Part shown: piece by piece, positions 1 through 7,116 of the stretch
Numbering within the stretch: position 1 is the stretch's first letter
Layout of the letters: the number at the start of each line of letters is the position of its first letter
Assembly (NCBI GenBank): GCA_024693415.1
Contig: JAILKX010000235.1
Span: 1 to 14,649 of the forward strand
Source of the DNA: Bacilli bacterium
GTDB taxonomy: Bacteria; Bacillota_I; Bacilli_A; RFN20; CAG-826
Reading direction: 5' to 3'
DNA length: 14,649 bases
The notes under the pieces: model-generated
Databases searched by the model: none
What the model was told of the DNA's origin: nothing
What the model saw: only the letters and a program-made list of their open reading frames with translations
Translations under genes and position numbers: made by a program

Positions 1-339
1 CGCCGCACCTACAGCGACTTCATCCACATCTTCAAGACCGAATCCAAAGGCGTCTTCATCTGCTACCGCGACTCGATCGCCGCCGCCGTCATGAACGCCG
101 CGCTCGACTCCGGGCTAAAGGTTCCCGAAGACGTCGAGGTCATCTCGATCGTCGGCACCAAGTACGCCCGCATCTTCCGCCCGACCCTCTCGGCGATGAA
201 CATCGATATGTCAGAAGTCGGCCGGAGGGCGATGAATATGCTCACCGATATGCTGAACGACTCGCTCGTCGACAAGATCTCAAGCTTCGACGCTGAATAC
301 GTTAGAGGCGGATCAACCCTTGGCAGAGGCGCCGAATAA
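1..339 (+). CDS. LacI-family transcriptional regulator, C-terminal part (5' end outside window)
   Basis: The frame is open from the first base to the TAA at 337-339 and gives 112 residues. The pattern is the last part of the periplasmic-binding-protein-like effector domain of LacI/GalR repressors: a stretch reading GVFICYRDSIAAAVMNAA, then GLKVPEDVEVISI (the family's G-x-x-VP-D-V motif), then RPTLSAMNIDMSEVGRRAMNML, which matches the usual rP-LTTv-----e-G--A---L. The DNA-binding helix-turn-helix would lie upstream, outside the window. Such proteins bind a sugar or related effector and control transport and catabolic genes, but the effector cannot be read from this fragment. The gene ends just before a hairpin terminator and converges on the minus-strand operon, so it is probably unrelated to it. 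Family call is firm; the target is unknown. Confidence 0.85.
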   Translation, partial: RRTYSDFIHIFKTESKGVFICYRDSIAAAVMNAALDSGLKVPEDVEVISIVGTKYARIFRPTLSAMNIDMSEVGRRAMNMLTDMLNDSLVDKISSFDAEYVRGGSTLGRGAE

Positions 340-360
340 GATTATCCGAAACATGCAAAA

Positions 361-388
361 CGAGGACCGCGATCGATCCTCGTTTTTT
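361..388 (+). terminator. Rho-independent terminator of the LacI-family gene
   Basis: A 6-bp stem, CGAGGA (361-366) with TCCTCG (377-382), is followed at once by six T (383-388). It is preceded by AAAA (357-360), so it could also work weakly in the other direction. It lies 22 bases after the stop codon of the regulator. Confidence 0.8.
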
Positions 389-391
389 GTA

Positions 392-417
392 ATCCGCGGG
401 GGACGTGTATCGAAATT
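392..417 (+). repeat. Bipartite repeated motif, copy A (intergenic)
   Basis: The left arm (392-407) matches ATCCGTGGGGGACGTG at 15 of 16 positions. A two-base spacer follows, then TCGAAATT (410-417), which is 6/8 to TCGATTTT. This is the only copy outside a coding region. It lies between the terminators of two converging genes, so its conservation cannot come from protein coding. Related copies begin at 8022, 8625, 11253 and 13863. Confidence 0.6.
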
Positions 418-418
418 C

Positions 419-450
419 AAAAGATAAGGCGTTCGTTTTGCCGAACGCCT
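419..450 (-). terminator. Rho-independent terminator of the exported-protein operon
   Basis: A perfect 9-bp inverted repeat, AGGCGTTCG (427-435) and CGAACGCCT (442-450), has a 6-base loop. On the minus strand it is followed by TTATCTTTTG. It lies 20 bases past the TAA of the large exported protein. The uridine tract is imperfect, but stem and position are good. Confidence 0.75.
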
Positions 451-470
451 AGGCGATGTTTTGCTCCGCG

Positions 471-3212
471 TTAGATCGAAGCGCTGTTTAGCGTGAACGT
501 ATATCCGTTGGCTTTGCTACCGGCGCTGACCGTTGCGTCGCCAAGCTCTGAGGTGAGGGCGACGATCGTATTATCGGTCGAATCGAATTCCGCGGTTGTT
601 TCGAATTCAGTGGTTCCTGCGGTGCGCGTCAACACGATTATCGTTTCGGCGAGCATGGATTCAATCGAAACGAGGTTGTTGCTCAATGAATCGGGAATAT
701 TCGCCTCGGTGTCCGCAACGCCTGCATTGAGGATGTAATCGTATGTCTTTTCGCCTAAGGTGCCATCGCTTGTGCTGACATCTTGGGTGTAAGCGATATC
801 CCATTCCACCGACTCGACGGTGACTATGTGAACGATTGTGGTTCGCGTTATTGTCTCGGCTTCGACGATGCTGTTCGTCGGTGGGTCTTGACCGGTTGCG
901 GTGGTGGCCTCTTTGACGGCAAAAGCGTATTCCGTCGATACGTCTGAGGCATACGTGATCGTCGTCCCGGAAACGGTGAACGCCACCGTCCCGCTGATGT
1001 CGGAAGCGATGATAATGCCAAGGGTTTCCCCGCCGCTAGTTCCTTCTAGGTCGGTCGTGGCGAAATCGACGCCGTTTGGATAGGCGTAATCCACCGAGGT
1101 TTTGTTCGTGGTGACGGCATATGCCTCGACCACGTCCTGCTGGACGCCGTTCGCGCCGATGTCGAGGTAAATCAGATATCCGCCCGTAGGCTTGCTCGTC
1201 GGGCCGCTTAGCGCATATTCGCCTTTGTTGACCGGAATCTCGTAAAAGAATATTGCGTTTTGCAAGAAATATGTACTTGAGGAAGAGTAGTTGACGTAGC
1301 GCATGTCGTAGACTTTATCCCCCTGCGTAACCGTGCTTGAGGTATAGCCGTCTTCGATGATGGTCGTTCCGCTTGTATCGCTGTAATAAATATAAGGATA
1401 TTCTTCCATGGTTGCTTCATTGGTGTTCTCGTAAATCGAATTGATTTCGGTGACCGCGGTGATGCTGTTATTCGCGTCTCTTTGAATGGAATAAAGGCTG
1501 AAGAAGCACTTGATCGATCCGCCGCTATTCGTGGTCGCTCCGGCGAAGAAGTCGATATATCCGCTTTCTTTTAGGTTGAAGTCAACGCACGAATACGGGA
1601 ATTCATAGCCATTGGTTGCGTCTGTTAAATTGGTATCGTAAATCTGGGTCGTGAAAGAGGAATCAACCGTCAGTGTGTCGGTAGCGCTCGCGCAAATCGA
1701 GTCGAAACGCATTCCGCTGATATAGGTGTCTTCGGTGAAAGTTGTATTTAGATAATCCCTTGCTTTAGCGTATTTCTTTGTATCCGCGAAACCAAGGTCG
1801 GTAAGGGATTTTGAACTATAGCTGGAAAGCGTGGCGGTGCCGGTATCGGAACGAGAGCCTCCCGAAACGGTGTTGTAGCCATCTTCAACGACGCAGAAAG
1901 CGGATGTTGAGGTCGTGCTGAAAGTAGCGGAGGGGTCGACCGGAGTCAAGATTTCCACCGAAGAGCCATCTCCGTATGAACTTGAGTAGGAGGCCGAGAA
2001 ATAGCTTTGGTTTATCGAAGCGATCTTCAAGACGCTGGAAACGCTTCCGTGTCCGCTTTTGTAAACGGTGTCCGAATTGCTGCCGATCACGTAACCGGTA
2101 TTGTTTTCTGAGTGCGTCACATATTCCGTGGATGACGTATCATCCGATGTGGCATCGTTTTCAAGGGTGAATGGAAGCACAGTTCCGTTACCGCATTGAT
2201 AGGTTACTTTTTTGGTTTGCGGGTCGACTAGCGTGGCCCCTTGATTGTTGCCAACGTAAAGCGATTCGTATGTGTCGCTATAGGTGTATGATCCGCTGCT
2301 GCTGGTGCCGTGCAAAGTACCTAGTTTATACATTCTCAGCAAGATCTCATCGACTTTCAAGCTGCCGCCGAAACCTGAGCCGCCGGCCCAAGAAGCGTTC
2401 GTGTATTGCGCCGATATCCCTTGGCTATATTCAGAAACATCGGATGCTTCGGTGATGCAATCCGCCGTCGCATACCCGACCAGCCCATAATCGGAGAGGT
2501 TGGTGGTAAGGGTGCTGTCGAAGGCGGTGCTCGTCTGCCCACTTACGTCGATCGTCGCATCCCCGCCTATCGTCACGCCGGAGATTGAGGCGTCGACATA
2601 TCCGGCTGCGATGCCGATCAGGGTGTCCGCTGAAGCGGTTTTGACGGTGATATCCGTTAAATCCAAATTGGAAATCGTATTGACGGACGAGTCATACGTT
2701 CCCGCATACAGGTCATCGGCCAATTCGCCGACGACGCCGAAAAAGCCGACGATCTTTACCGCGCTGGAATCGAAGTTGTCCGAGGTGACCGCGCCTGGGT
2801 GTTTGGTTCCGAAATCGGTGAAATCATTCGAGGTTAGGCAGTCGCTCACCGTGTAACCGTTGCCGTTGAAGCAGCCGACGAACGGATAGTCCGTCGTCCC
2901 GATTGGCGGGATGGACCACTCGCTCATGGAAACGTCGTTCGCCAATTCAAAATACGTCTGGCTTGAAAAATATCCTAGGTACGTCAGCCACGCCAGATTA
3001 TAGAGGTGGCGCGGCTTGGAAATTCCATAGGGATTGTCCGCCGATCCGTCCCCGTATGCGAAATAGGCGCCTTCGGTCTGCCCGGAAATCGGTGAGTCGT
3101 CTGTGGCAATGTTCGCTCCAGAACCGAACCACGCAATCGTTCCCGCCGTTCCCAAAACCAAGGAAAAAGATGCTATGCCCAGCATTATTTTGGCGCGATT
3201 GGAGAGTTTCAT
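471..3212 (-). CDS. Large exported surface or matrix protein with SipW/TasA-type signal (913 aa)
   Basis: The protein begins with a short basic N-terminus and one hydrophobic segment (about residues 8-28) ending in GTIAWFG, then a Ser/Thr/Gly/Asp-rich, beta-type exterior to the end. Residues about 45-130 hold a pattern common in large surface proteins of uncultured Bacillota: DNPYGISKPRHLYNLAWL, then YFELANDV, then PPIGTTDYPFVGCFNGNGYTV, close to GLUG-like repeats. No LPxTG or C-terminal membrane anchor is seen, so it is probably secreted or assembled outside the cell. The ATG at 3212-3210 has a strong ribosome binding site, GGAGGT, nine bases upstream. This site lies inside the last codons of the preceding gene, whose stop is one base away, so the two are translationally coupled. 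Expression should follow the c-di-GMP riboswitch upstream of the first gene. The signal type is inferred from its pattern and the exact role is unknown; adhesin, matrix or filament are all possible. Confidence 0.8.
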   Translation of the reverse strand: MKLSNRAKIMLGIASFSLVLGTAGTIAWFGSGANIATDDSPISGQTEGAYFAYGDGSADNPYGISKPRHLYNLAWLTYLGYFSSQTYFELANDVSMSEWSIPPIGTTDYPFVGCFNGNGYTVSDCLTSNDFTDFGTKHPGAVTSDNFDSSAVKIVGFFGVVGELADDLYAGTYDSSVNTISNLDLTDITVKTASADTLIGIAAGYVDASISGVTIGGDATIDVSGQTSTAFDSTLTTNLSDYGLVGYATADCITEASDVSEYSQGISAQYTNASWAGGSGFGGSLKVDEILLRMYKLGTLHGTSSSGSYTYSDTYESLYVGNNQGATLVDPQTKKVTYQCGNGTVLPFTLENDATSDDTSSTEYVTHSENNTGYVIGSNSDTVYKSGHGSVSSVLKIASINQSYFSASYSSSYGDGSSVEILTPVDPSATFSTTSTSAFCVVEDGYNTVSGGSRSDTGTATLSSYSSKSLTDLGFADTKKYAKARDYLNTTFTEDTYISGMRFDSICASATDTLTVDSSFTTQIYDTNLTDATNGYEFPYSCVDFNLKESGYIDFFAGATTNSGGSIKCFFSLYSIQRDANNSITAVTEINSIYENTNEATMEEYPYIYYSDTSGTTIIEDGYTSSTVTQGDKVYDMRYVNYSSSSTYFLQNAIFFYEIPVNKGEYALSGPTSKPTGGYLIYLDIGANGVQQDVVEAYAVTTNKTSVDYAYPNGVDFATTDLEGTSGGETLGIIIASDISGTVAFTVSGTTITYASDVSTEYAFAVKEATTATGQDPPTNSIVEAETITRTTIVHIVTVESVEWDIAYTQDVSTSDGTLGEKTYDYILNAGVADTEANIPDSLSNNLVSIESMLAETIIVLTRTAGTTEFETTAEFDSTDNTIVALTSELGDATVSAGSKANGYTFTLNSASI

Positions 3213-3213
3213 G

Positions 3214-4110
3214 TCAGATGACCTCCGTGGACCAATCGCACCAGAAATTCATGTAGCCGTCATATGTGGTCTCAAGAACGCTGTTGCCGAGATAGGTTGA
3301 ATATATGTATTCGATGGCGTCTGGATAATAGTCGATCACGACCCCGATGTTCTTGACGGTATCCCCGCTTGTCGAGGAATACAAACTGGCGGTGTTGCTG
3401 AATGAACAGGTGTCGTTTTCGTTGTCGGCGGTCGTAAATTTCGATTCGCTGCTTTCAAGGAGCGGAAGGCTTGCCGAGGTGGCGTAGTCGCTCGTTAACG
3501 CGTAGGTATACGACAGGGAATCGTCCTCAAAGGAAATGTTGTAAAACTGAACGACGGAGGATAGCCAGTAATAATTGACGTCGCTGACCGTTTTGTAGAT
3601 GACGTCGCTGCTGTCCAGGTCGTATTTCGGGGTGGCGTCGGCGTTCTTTTCACCGATGAATCCATCTCCTTCCGCGGTCGCGCTGATGGAAATGGTGCCG
3701 TTCCCCGCTTCATAGGCTTGGTCCAAATGGAATATCAGAAGCAGGGGCTGCTCTTTATCGAGCGGTTCATAGGTATTCAAGGCAATGCTCGTATCGCCTT
3801 CGGATGTCGCAGTGAAGGTGGCATCTTTCGCGGACCAGTCATAGGTAATGGTGCCGGAAGCGGTGGAATCAAAGGTGAAAGAGGTCGGATCGCCCGAAGT
3901 GCTGTCACGGGTCTTGGAAAGGAAGTTATGGAACGTGATCGAGGATAGGCATCCGTTGATGGTGCCGATTCCCATCTCGTTGGCGTTATTGGTGGCGGCC
4001 TGCGTCACGTTGAACCAGGCGATGGAGCCGGCGAAGACGGAAAACAATAAGAAAACGCACATCAGCACCCCCGCGAGAATTTTGAGATTCGTTTTGCGGG
4101 TAACCCTCAT
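3214..4110 (-). CDS. Small exported protein with the same signal type, first gene of the riboswitch operon (298 aa)
   Basis: From ATG 4110 the protein starts MRVTRKTNLKILAGVL, has a hydrophobic segment to about residue 30 and then GSIAWFNVTQAATNNAN. This is the same layout as the downstream 913-residue protein. The rest is soluble, beta-rich and Ser/Thr/Asp-rich, with no recognised enzyme motif. A longer reading from TTG 4149 is possible on paper, but that codon lies in the 3' strand of riboswitch helix P1, and the residues it adds do not look like a signal peptide, so I chose 4110. There is no good Shine-Dalgarno just before 4110; AAAGG is about 18 bases away and may be part of the switch. 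By analogy with TasA-type systems it could be a fibre subunit or an accessory of the large protein. That role is inference. Confidence 0.75.
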   Translation of the reverse strand: MRVTRKTNLKILAGVLMCVFLLFSVFAGSIAWFNVTQAATNNANEMGIGTINGCLSSITFHNFLSKTRDSTSGDPTSFTFDSTASGTITYDWSAKDATFTATSEGDTSIALNTYEPLDKEQPLLLIFHLDQAYEAGNGTISISATAEGDGFIGEKNADATPKYDLDSSDVIYKTVSDVNYYWLSSVVQFYNISFEDDSLSYTYALTSDYATSASLPLLESSESKFTTADNENDTCSFSNTASLYSSTSGDTVKNIGVVIDYYPDAIEYIYSTYLGNSVLETTYDGYMNFWCDWSTEVI

Positions 4111-4116
4111 TGTGAG

Positions 4117-4154
4117 AAAAGGCCAGCACCTTTCGTTTCTGGAAGGCAACTGGC
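4117..4154 (-). terminator. Candidate expression platform of the c-di-GMP riboswitch
   Basis: On the minus strand GCCAG (4154-4150), which belongs to the 3' end of the aptamer, can pair with CTGGC (4126-4122). CTTTT follows (4121-4117), just before the ATG at 4110. A shorter version pairs CCAG (4140-4137 region) with the same CTGG. Because GCCAG is needed by the folded aptamer, the two structures exclude each other. This suggests that bound c-di-GMP prevents termination (an ON switch). The U-tract is short, so control at translation, through the AAAGG in the loop, remains possible. Confidence 0.35.
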
Positions 4155-4215
4155 TGTCTGTTCCTAGCGGAAGACCCTTTAGCTTTGCGTCGCCAGATCG
4201 CTCTGGTTTTGCTTT
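4143..4215 (-). promoter_or_regulatory. c-di-GMP-I (GEMM-I) riboswitch aptamer
   Basis: The minus strand carries the hallmarks of the class in order. The 5' P1 strand AAAGCAA (4215-4209) is followed by AACC. P2 is CCAGA (4206-4202) with TCTGG (4197-4193), closed by a GNRA tetraloop GCGA. Next is the nearly invariant GACGCAAAGC (4191-4182), then GGGTCT leading into P3. P3 is GTCT (4175-4172) with AGAC (4159-4156), plus TCC/GGA around a GCTA loop. The end is AGCCAG and the 3' P1 strand TTGCCTT (4149-4143). P1 has one A-C mismatch and the 5' loop has one extra A relative to the usual GCAAACC. Known members bind cyclic di-GMP and control motility, adhesion and matrix genes. Here the aptamer lies 32 bases upstream of the start codon of the first exported-protein gene and directly downstream of a diguanylate cyclase gene on the same strand. 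Confidence 0.92.
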
Positions 4216-4224
4216 TTACAGTCA

Positions 4225-4287
4225 ATTATTTATCGTGTGCGCAAGGGGCGCGCAATAAACTTTAAGTAATCTTTAATTAATCTTAAA
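4225..4287 (-). promoter_or_regulatory. Probable promoter of the riboswitch operon, with AT-rich upstream element
   Basis: On the minus strand a -10-like AATAAT (4230-4225) would place the transcription start near 4218, just ahead of the aptamer, as expected. The best -35-like match, TTGCGC (4255-4250), is 19 bases away, which is long. Directly upstream is a run of nearly pure A/T containing the repeated words AATCTT/AAGATTA (4287-4257), resembling an UP element. Position is convincing; the individual boxes are not. Confidence 0.4.
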
Positions 4288-4328
4288 GTTCTGCCGAAAA
4301 AGGTAAGCAGTTTCCATCGGCGGAACTT
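4286..4328 (-). terminator. Hairpin after the diguanylate cyclase gene
   Basis: AAGTTCTGCCGA (4286-4297) and TCGGCGGAACTT (4317-4328) form a 12-bp stem with one G-U type pair and a 19-base loop. On the minus strand it begins 13 bases past the stop codon and is followed by TTTAAGATTAATT, an AT-rich but not T-only tail. It likely separates the cyclase transcript from the riboswitch operon, with possible read-through. Confidence 0.5.
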
Positions 4329-4341
4329 AAAAAGGCGCCGC

Positions 4342-5598
4342 TCAGGACGCCCCTTCGTCATCTATTTTAACGCGTATCTTCCAGCAGTTTTTGCCGGAGC
4401 TCTTCGCCTCGTAAAGCGCTTCGTCAGCGTCTTCCACGTGGCTATGGAAGGAGTAGTCGTCCCCGACTTTCCACAGGGCTCCGCCGAGGGAGATCGTGAT
4501 GTATTCGCAGGGCGCTCCCTTTGGGGCCGGGTACTTCAGATCCTCGACGGCTTTTCGCATCGCCTCGATCGCTTCCTTCGCCCGATCTTCATTCACGTGG
4601 GAGAGGATGACTAGGAATTCCTCGCCGCCATAGCGGAACAGATGGGCGTGGGGGAAGTCCTTCAGGTTGCTTAGCGCCTCGGAGATCTCGACGAGCACAT
4701 CGTCGCCTTGGAGGTGGCCATAGGAGTCGTTATAGAGCTTGAAGTCGTCGATGTCGAGCATGACGGCCAGCACGGTTTCCTTCCTATCGGGCCAGATGTT
4801 CAGGTGGTCCTCAAGGTAGAGCCTTAGGCCGTTTCTGTTCCTGGCGCCGGTGAGGGTATCGTGGGTGGACCTTGAGAGCAATTCGGCGTTGCGGAATTCG
4901 ATGTAGAACCGCTGCAATTCGACATATGTGTAAGCCGAATAGGCGCAATAGCAGGCGAACAGGAACCCGACGTCGGTCATCAGATAGGATTCGAGCGACC
5001 TCATTCCGTATTGGTAATAGCCGTAGATGAACAGCGCGCCGAGCAGTATGGCGAGGGTTCCGTTGATGGCGACCGATTCGCCCCAATAGCCGGGTTGGCA
5101 GAGGATGAGCGGGATGAGCAGGATCACCGCCGCGGAGATCGCGTCGGTCGAGCTCAGGCTCCCGTTGATGAGGTCGGCGTGGACGAACTCGATGATCGCG
5201 ACCGCGATCGCCAAATGGAATAGGATGTCGCCGGTGACGCGCAGCCCCTTCGTCGTTTTGATGCTGAATAGCGATATGCCGAGCAGCACGATCGACAAAG
5301 CCGATCCGATGATCAGGGAATAGCAGCCGATGAAGACGTAGCGGTTGACCGTTTCGGGAAGCCATACGCCGGTGAAGCAGAAGATGAGGAACAAAATGCC
5401 GCAGACAAGCGACGCGAAAGCCCCGACGAAGGAGATGAAGGACATGTGCATGCTCGTGGAGTCCTGAACCTTGCGGAAATCCTTCTTCGAGATCCCGAAA
5501 TCCTTCATCGCGAGGCGCGGCAAGAAAATGCGGGCCATCTCGGCGAAGAGGGTCTGCTCGCGCTTGCTGTTTTTGTTGTTGGGTTCTTTCTTTGCCAT
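4342..5598 (-). CDS. Membrane-bound diguanylate cyclase (GGDEF domain, 418 aa)
   Basis: This enzyme should make cyclic di-GMP from two GTP at the membrane. Residues about 50-225 hold roughly six hydrophobic segments that match no sensor domain I recognise. A short linker leads to the GGDEF domain (about 245-410). Seen there are the domain-start signature HDTLTGARNRNG (246-257), the metal-binding LDIDDFK around D282, the substrate motif NDSYGHLQGDD (290-300), the active-site RYGGEEF (GGEEF at 324-328) and the late DEALYEAKSSGKN. All catalytic residues are present. The usual inhibitory RxxD five residues before GGEEF is absent (FPHA there), so product feedback through that site is unlikely. There is no clear Shine-Dalgarno before ATG 5598. 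The next gene downstream on the same strand begins with a c-di-GMP riboswitch, pointing to a local signalling circuit. The signal sensed is unknown. Confidence 0.93.
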   Translation of the reverse strand: MAKKEPNNKNSKREQTLFAEMARIFLPRLAMKDFGISKKDFRKVQDSTSMHMSFISFVGAFASLVCGILFLIFCFTGVWLPETVNRYVFIGCYSLIIGSALSIVLLGISLFSIKTTKGLRVTGDILFHLAIAVAIIEFVHADLINGSLSSTDAISAAVILLIPLILCQPGYWGESVAINGTLAILLGALFIYGYYQYGMRSLESYLMTDVGFLFACYCAYSAYTYVELQRFYIEFRNAELLSRSTHDTLTGARNRNGLRLYLEDHLNIWPDRKETVLAVMLDIDDFKLYNDSYGHLQGDDVLVEISEALSNLKDFPHAHLFRYGGEEFLVILSHVNEDRAKEAIEAMRKAVEDLKYPAPKGAPCEYITISLGGALWKVGDDYSFHSHVEDADEALYEAKSSGKNCWKIRVKIDDEGAS

Positions 5599-5716
5599 AT
5601 CTGTCGGATGCTATATTTAATAATAATGATTTAGTAATTCGGAAAAAGGCAACAAAAAATAAGAAACATTCGGAGACGCGTAAAGAAAAGTAGGCAAAAA
5701 TTTCTGAAAAAACCGC

Positions 5717-5744
5717 TTTAGATTTTCTATATGAACCTTATAAT
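5717..5744 (+). promoter_or_regulatory. Sigma-A-type promoter of gdhA
   Basis: A perfect TATAAT lies at 5739-5744. A -35-like TTTAGA (5717-5722) sits 16 bases upstream. The leader of about 25 bases contains the ribosome binding site AAGGAG (5763-5768), seven bases before ATG 5776. The A/T-rich tract upstream is shared with the 5' side of the divergent cyclase gene, for which I could not pick a convincing promoter. Confidence 0.7.
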
Positions 5745-5775
5745 GCAAGGGTTGTTTTGAAAAAGGAGATTCGCC

Positions 5776-7116
5776 ATGAATAAGTACATCGAAGAAGTTT
5801 TGGCAGGGCTCAGGGAACGCTATCCCGACCAGAAGGAGTTCCTGCAGGCAGCCGAGGAGATCCTCCCGTCCCTTGAGGGCGCCGTCGAGGCGAATCCCGA
5901 GATCGAGAGGCAGAACATCCTCGAGCGGTTCGTCGAGCCCGACAGGATCATCAAGTTCAGGGTCGCCTGGACCGACGATTCCGGCAAGGTCCGCGTGAAC
6001 CGCGGCTACCGGATCCAGGGCAACAACGCGATCGGCCCCTACAAGGGCGGCATCCGCTTCCACAGATCCGTCAACGAAAGCGTGCTCAAGTTCCTCGCTT
6101 TGGAACAGATTTTGAAGAACTCGCTCACCGGCCTCCCCATGGGCGGCGGCAAGGGCGGTTCCGACTTCGACCCCCACGGCAAGAGCGACGCCGAGGTCAT
6201 GCGCTTCTGCCAGGCCTTCGTCCAGGAGCTCTACAGGCACGTCGGGCCGAACTGCGACGTCCCGGCCGGCGACATCGGCGTCGGCGCGAGGGAGGTCGGC
6301 TACATGTTCGGCGAGTATAAGCGCCTCACCGGCAGGTACGAGGGCGTCCTCACCGGCAAGGGCCTCTCCTTCGGCGGCTCGCTCATCAGGACCGAGGCCA
6401 CCGGATACGGCCTCTGCTACTTCGCCGAGAAGGCGCTCAACGTCATGAGGAACGACTCCTTCAAAGGCAAGACCGTCGTCGTCTCGGGCTCCGGCAACGT
6501 CGCGATCTTCGCGGCCCAGAAAGTCGGCCACCTCGGCGGCAAGGTCGTCGCCATGAGCGACTCCTCGGGCTACGTCTACGACCCCGAGGGCATCGACCTC
6601 GACCTCATCAAGGACATCAAGCTCGGCCATAGGGGCCGGATCGAAGAATACGCGGAAAAGCGCGGTTCTGCAGAGTTCCACGCCGGTTCTGCGGGGATTT
6701 GGAGCGTCAAATGCGACGTCGCATTGCCCTGCGCCATCCAGAACGAGCTCGACGGAAAAGCGGCCGAGGCCCTCATCAGGAACGGCGTCATCGGCGTCTT
6801 CGAGGGCGCCAACATGCCCTGCACCCCCGAGGCGCAGAAGCTCTTCATCGAGAAGAAGGTCGCCTATAGCCCTGGCAAGGCGAGCAACGCCGGCGGCGTC
6901 GCCGTCAGCGGCCTCGAGATGAGCCAGAACTCGCTCCGCCTGTCCTGGTCCGCCGAGGAGGTCGACCAGAGGCTCAAGGGCATCATGGAGAACATCTTCG
7001 CCAACTGCTTCGCCACCTCCAAGGAGCTCGGCGACGAGGGCAACCTGCTCCTCGGCGCCAATGCCTATGGCTTCAAGAAGGTCGCTGAGGCCATGATCGC
7101 GCAGGGGGTCTATTGA
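5776..7116 (+). CDS. gdhA: NADP-type glutamate dehydrogenase (446 aa)
   Basis: The enzyme makes glutamate from 2-oxoglutarate and ammonium with NADPH, in the cytoplasm as a hexamer. Its length matches the roughly 447 residues of the small bacterial GdhA form. Visible in order are GPYKGGIRFH (substrate lysine K90), LPMGGGKGGSDFDP (catalytic K126), VPAGDIGVG (catalytic D166), SFGGSLIRTEATGYG (199-212), the nucleotide-binding GSGNVA (238-243), EGANMP and the C-terminal SNAGGVAVSGLEMSQN. The start is fixed by AAGGAG seven bases upstream. Codons are strongly biased to C or G at the third base, more than in neighbours, which suggests high expression. A short stretch near 6650-6730 uses softer codons and repeats CGGTTCTGC twice. 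The next gene overlaps its stop (TGATG), so the two form an operon. Confidence 0.96.
   Translation: MNKYIEEVLAGLRERYPDQKEFLQAAEEILPSLEGAVEANPEIERQNILERFVEPDRIIKFRVAWTDDSGKVRVNRGYRIQGNNAIGPYKGGIRFHRSVNESVLKFLALEQILKNSLTGLPMGGGKGGSDFDPHGKSDAEVMRFCQAFVQELYRHVGPNCDVPAGDIGVGAREVGYMFGEYKRLTGRYEGVLTGKGLSFGGSLIRTEATGYGLCYFAEKALNVMRNDSFKGKTVVVSGSGNVAIFAAQKVGHLGGKVVAMSDSSGYVYDPEGIDLDLIKDIKLGHRGRIEEYAEKRGSAEFHAGSAGIWSVKCDVALPCAIQNELDGKAAEALIRNGVIGVFEGANMPCTPEAQKLFIEKKVAYSPGKASNAGGVAVSGLEMSQNSLRLSWSAEEVDQRLKGIMENIFANCFATSKELGDEGNLLLGANAYGFKKVAEAMIAQGVY

Noticed and set aside
4111..4149. TTG start at 4149 giving a 311-residue first exported protein
   Set aside because: The codon lies within the 3' P1 strand of the riboswitch, and the 13 added residues spoil the signal peptide.
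4193..4210. Plus-strand hairpin CCAGA/TCTGG followed by TTTT, looking like a terminator
   Set aside because: There is no plus-strand gene ending here. The hairpin is helix P2 of the minus-strand riboswitch, and the T-run is part of the conserved A-rich 5' side.
4220..4225. TTGACT on the minus strand as a -35 box
   Set aside because: A start from it would fall inside the aptamer, and no -10 box lies 16-18 bases downstream.
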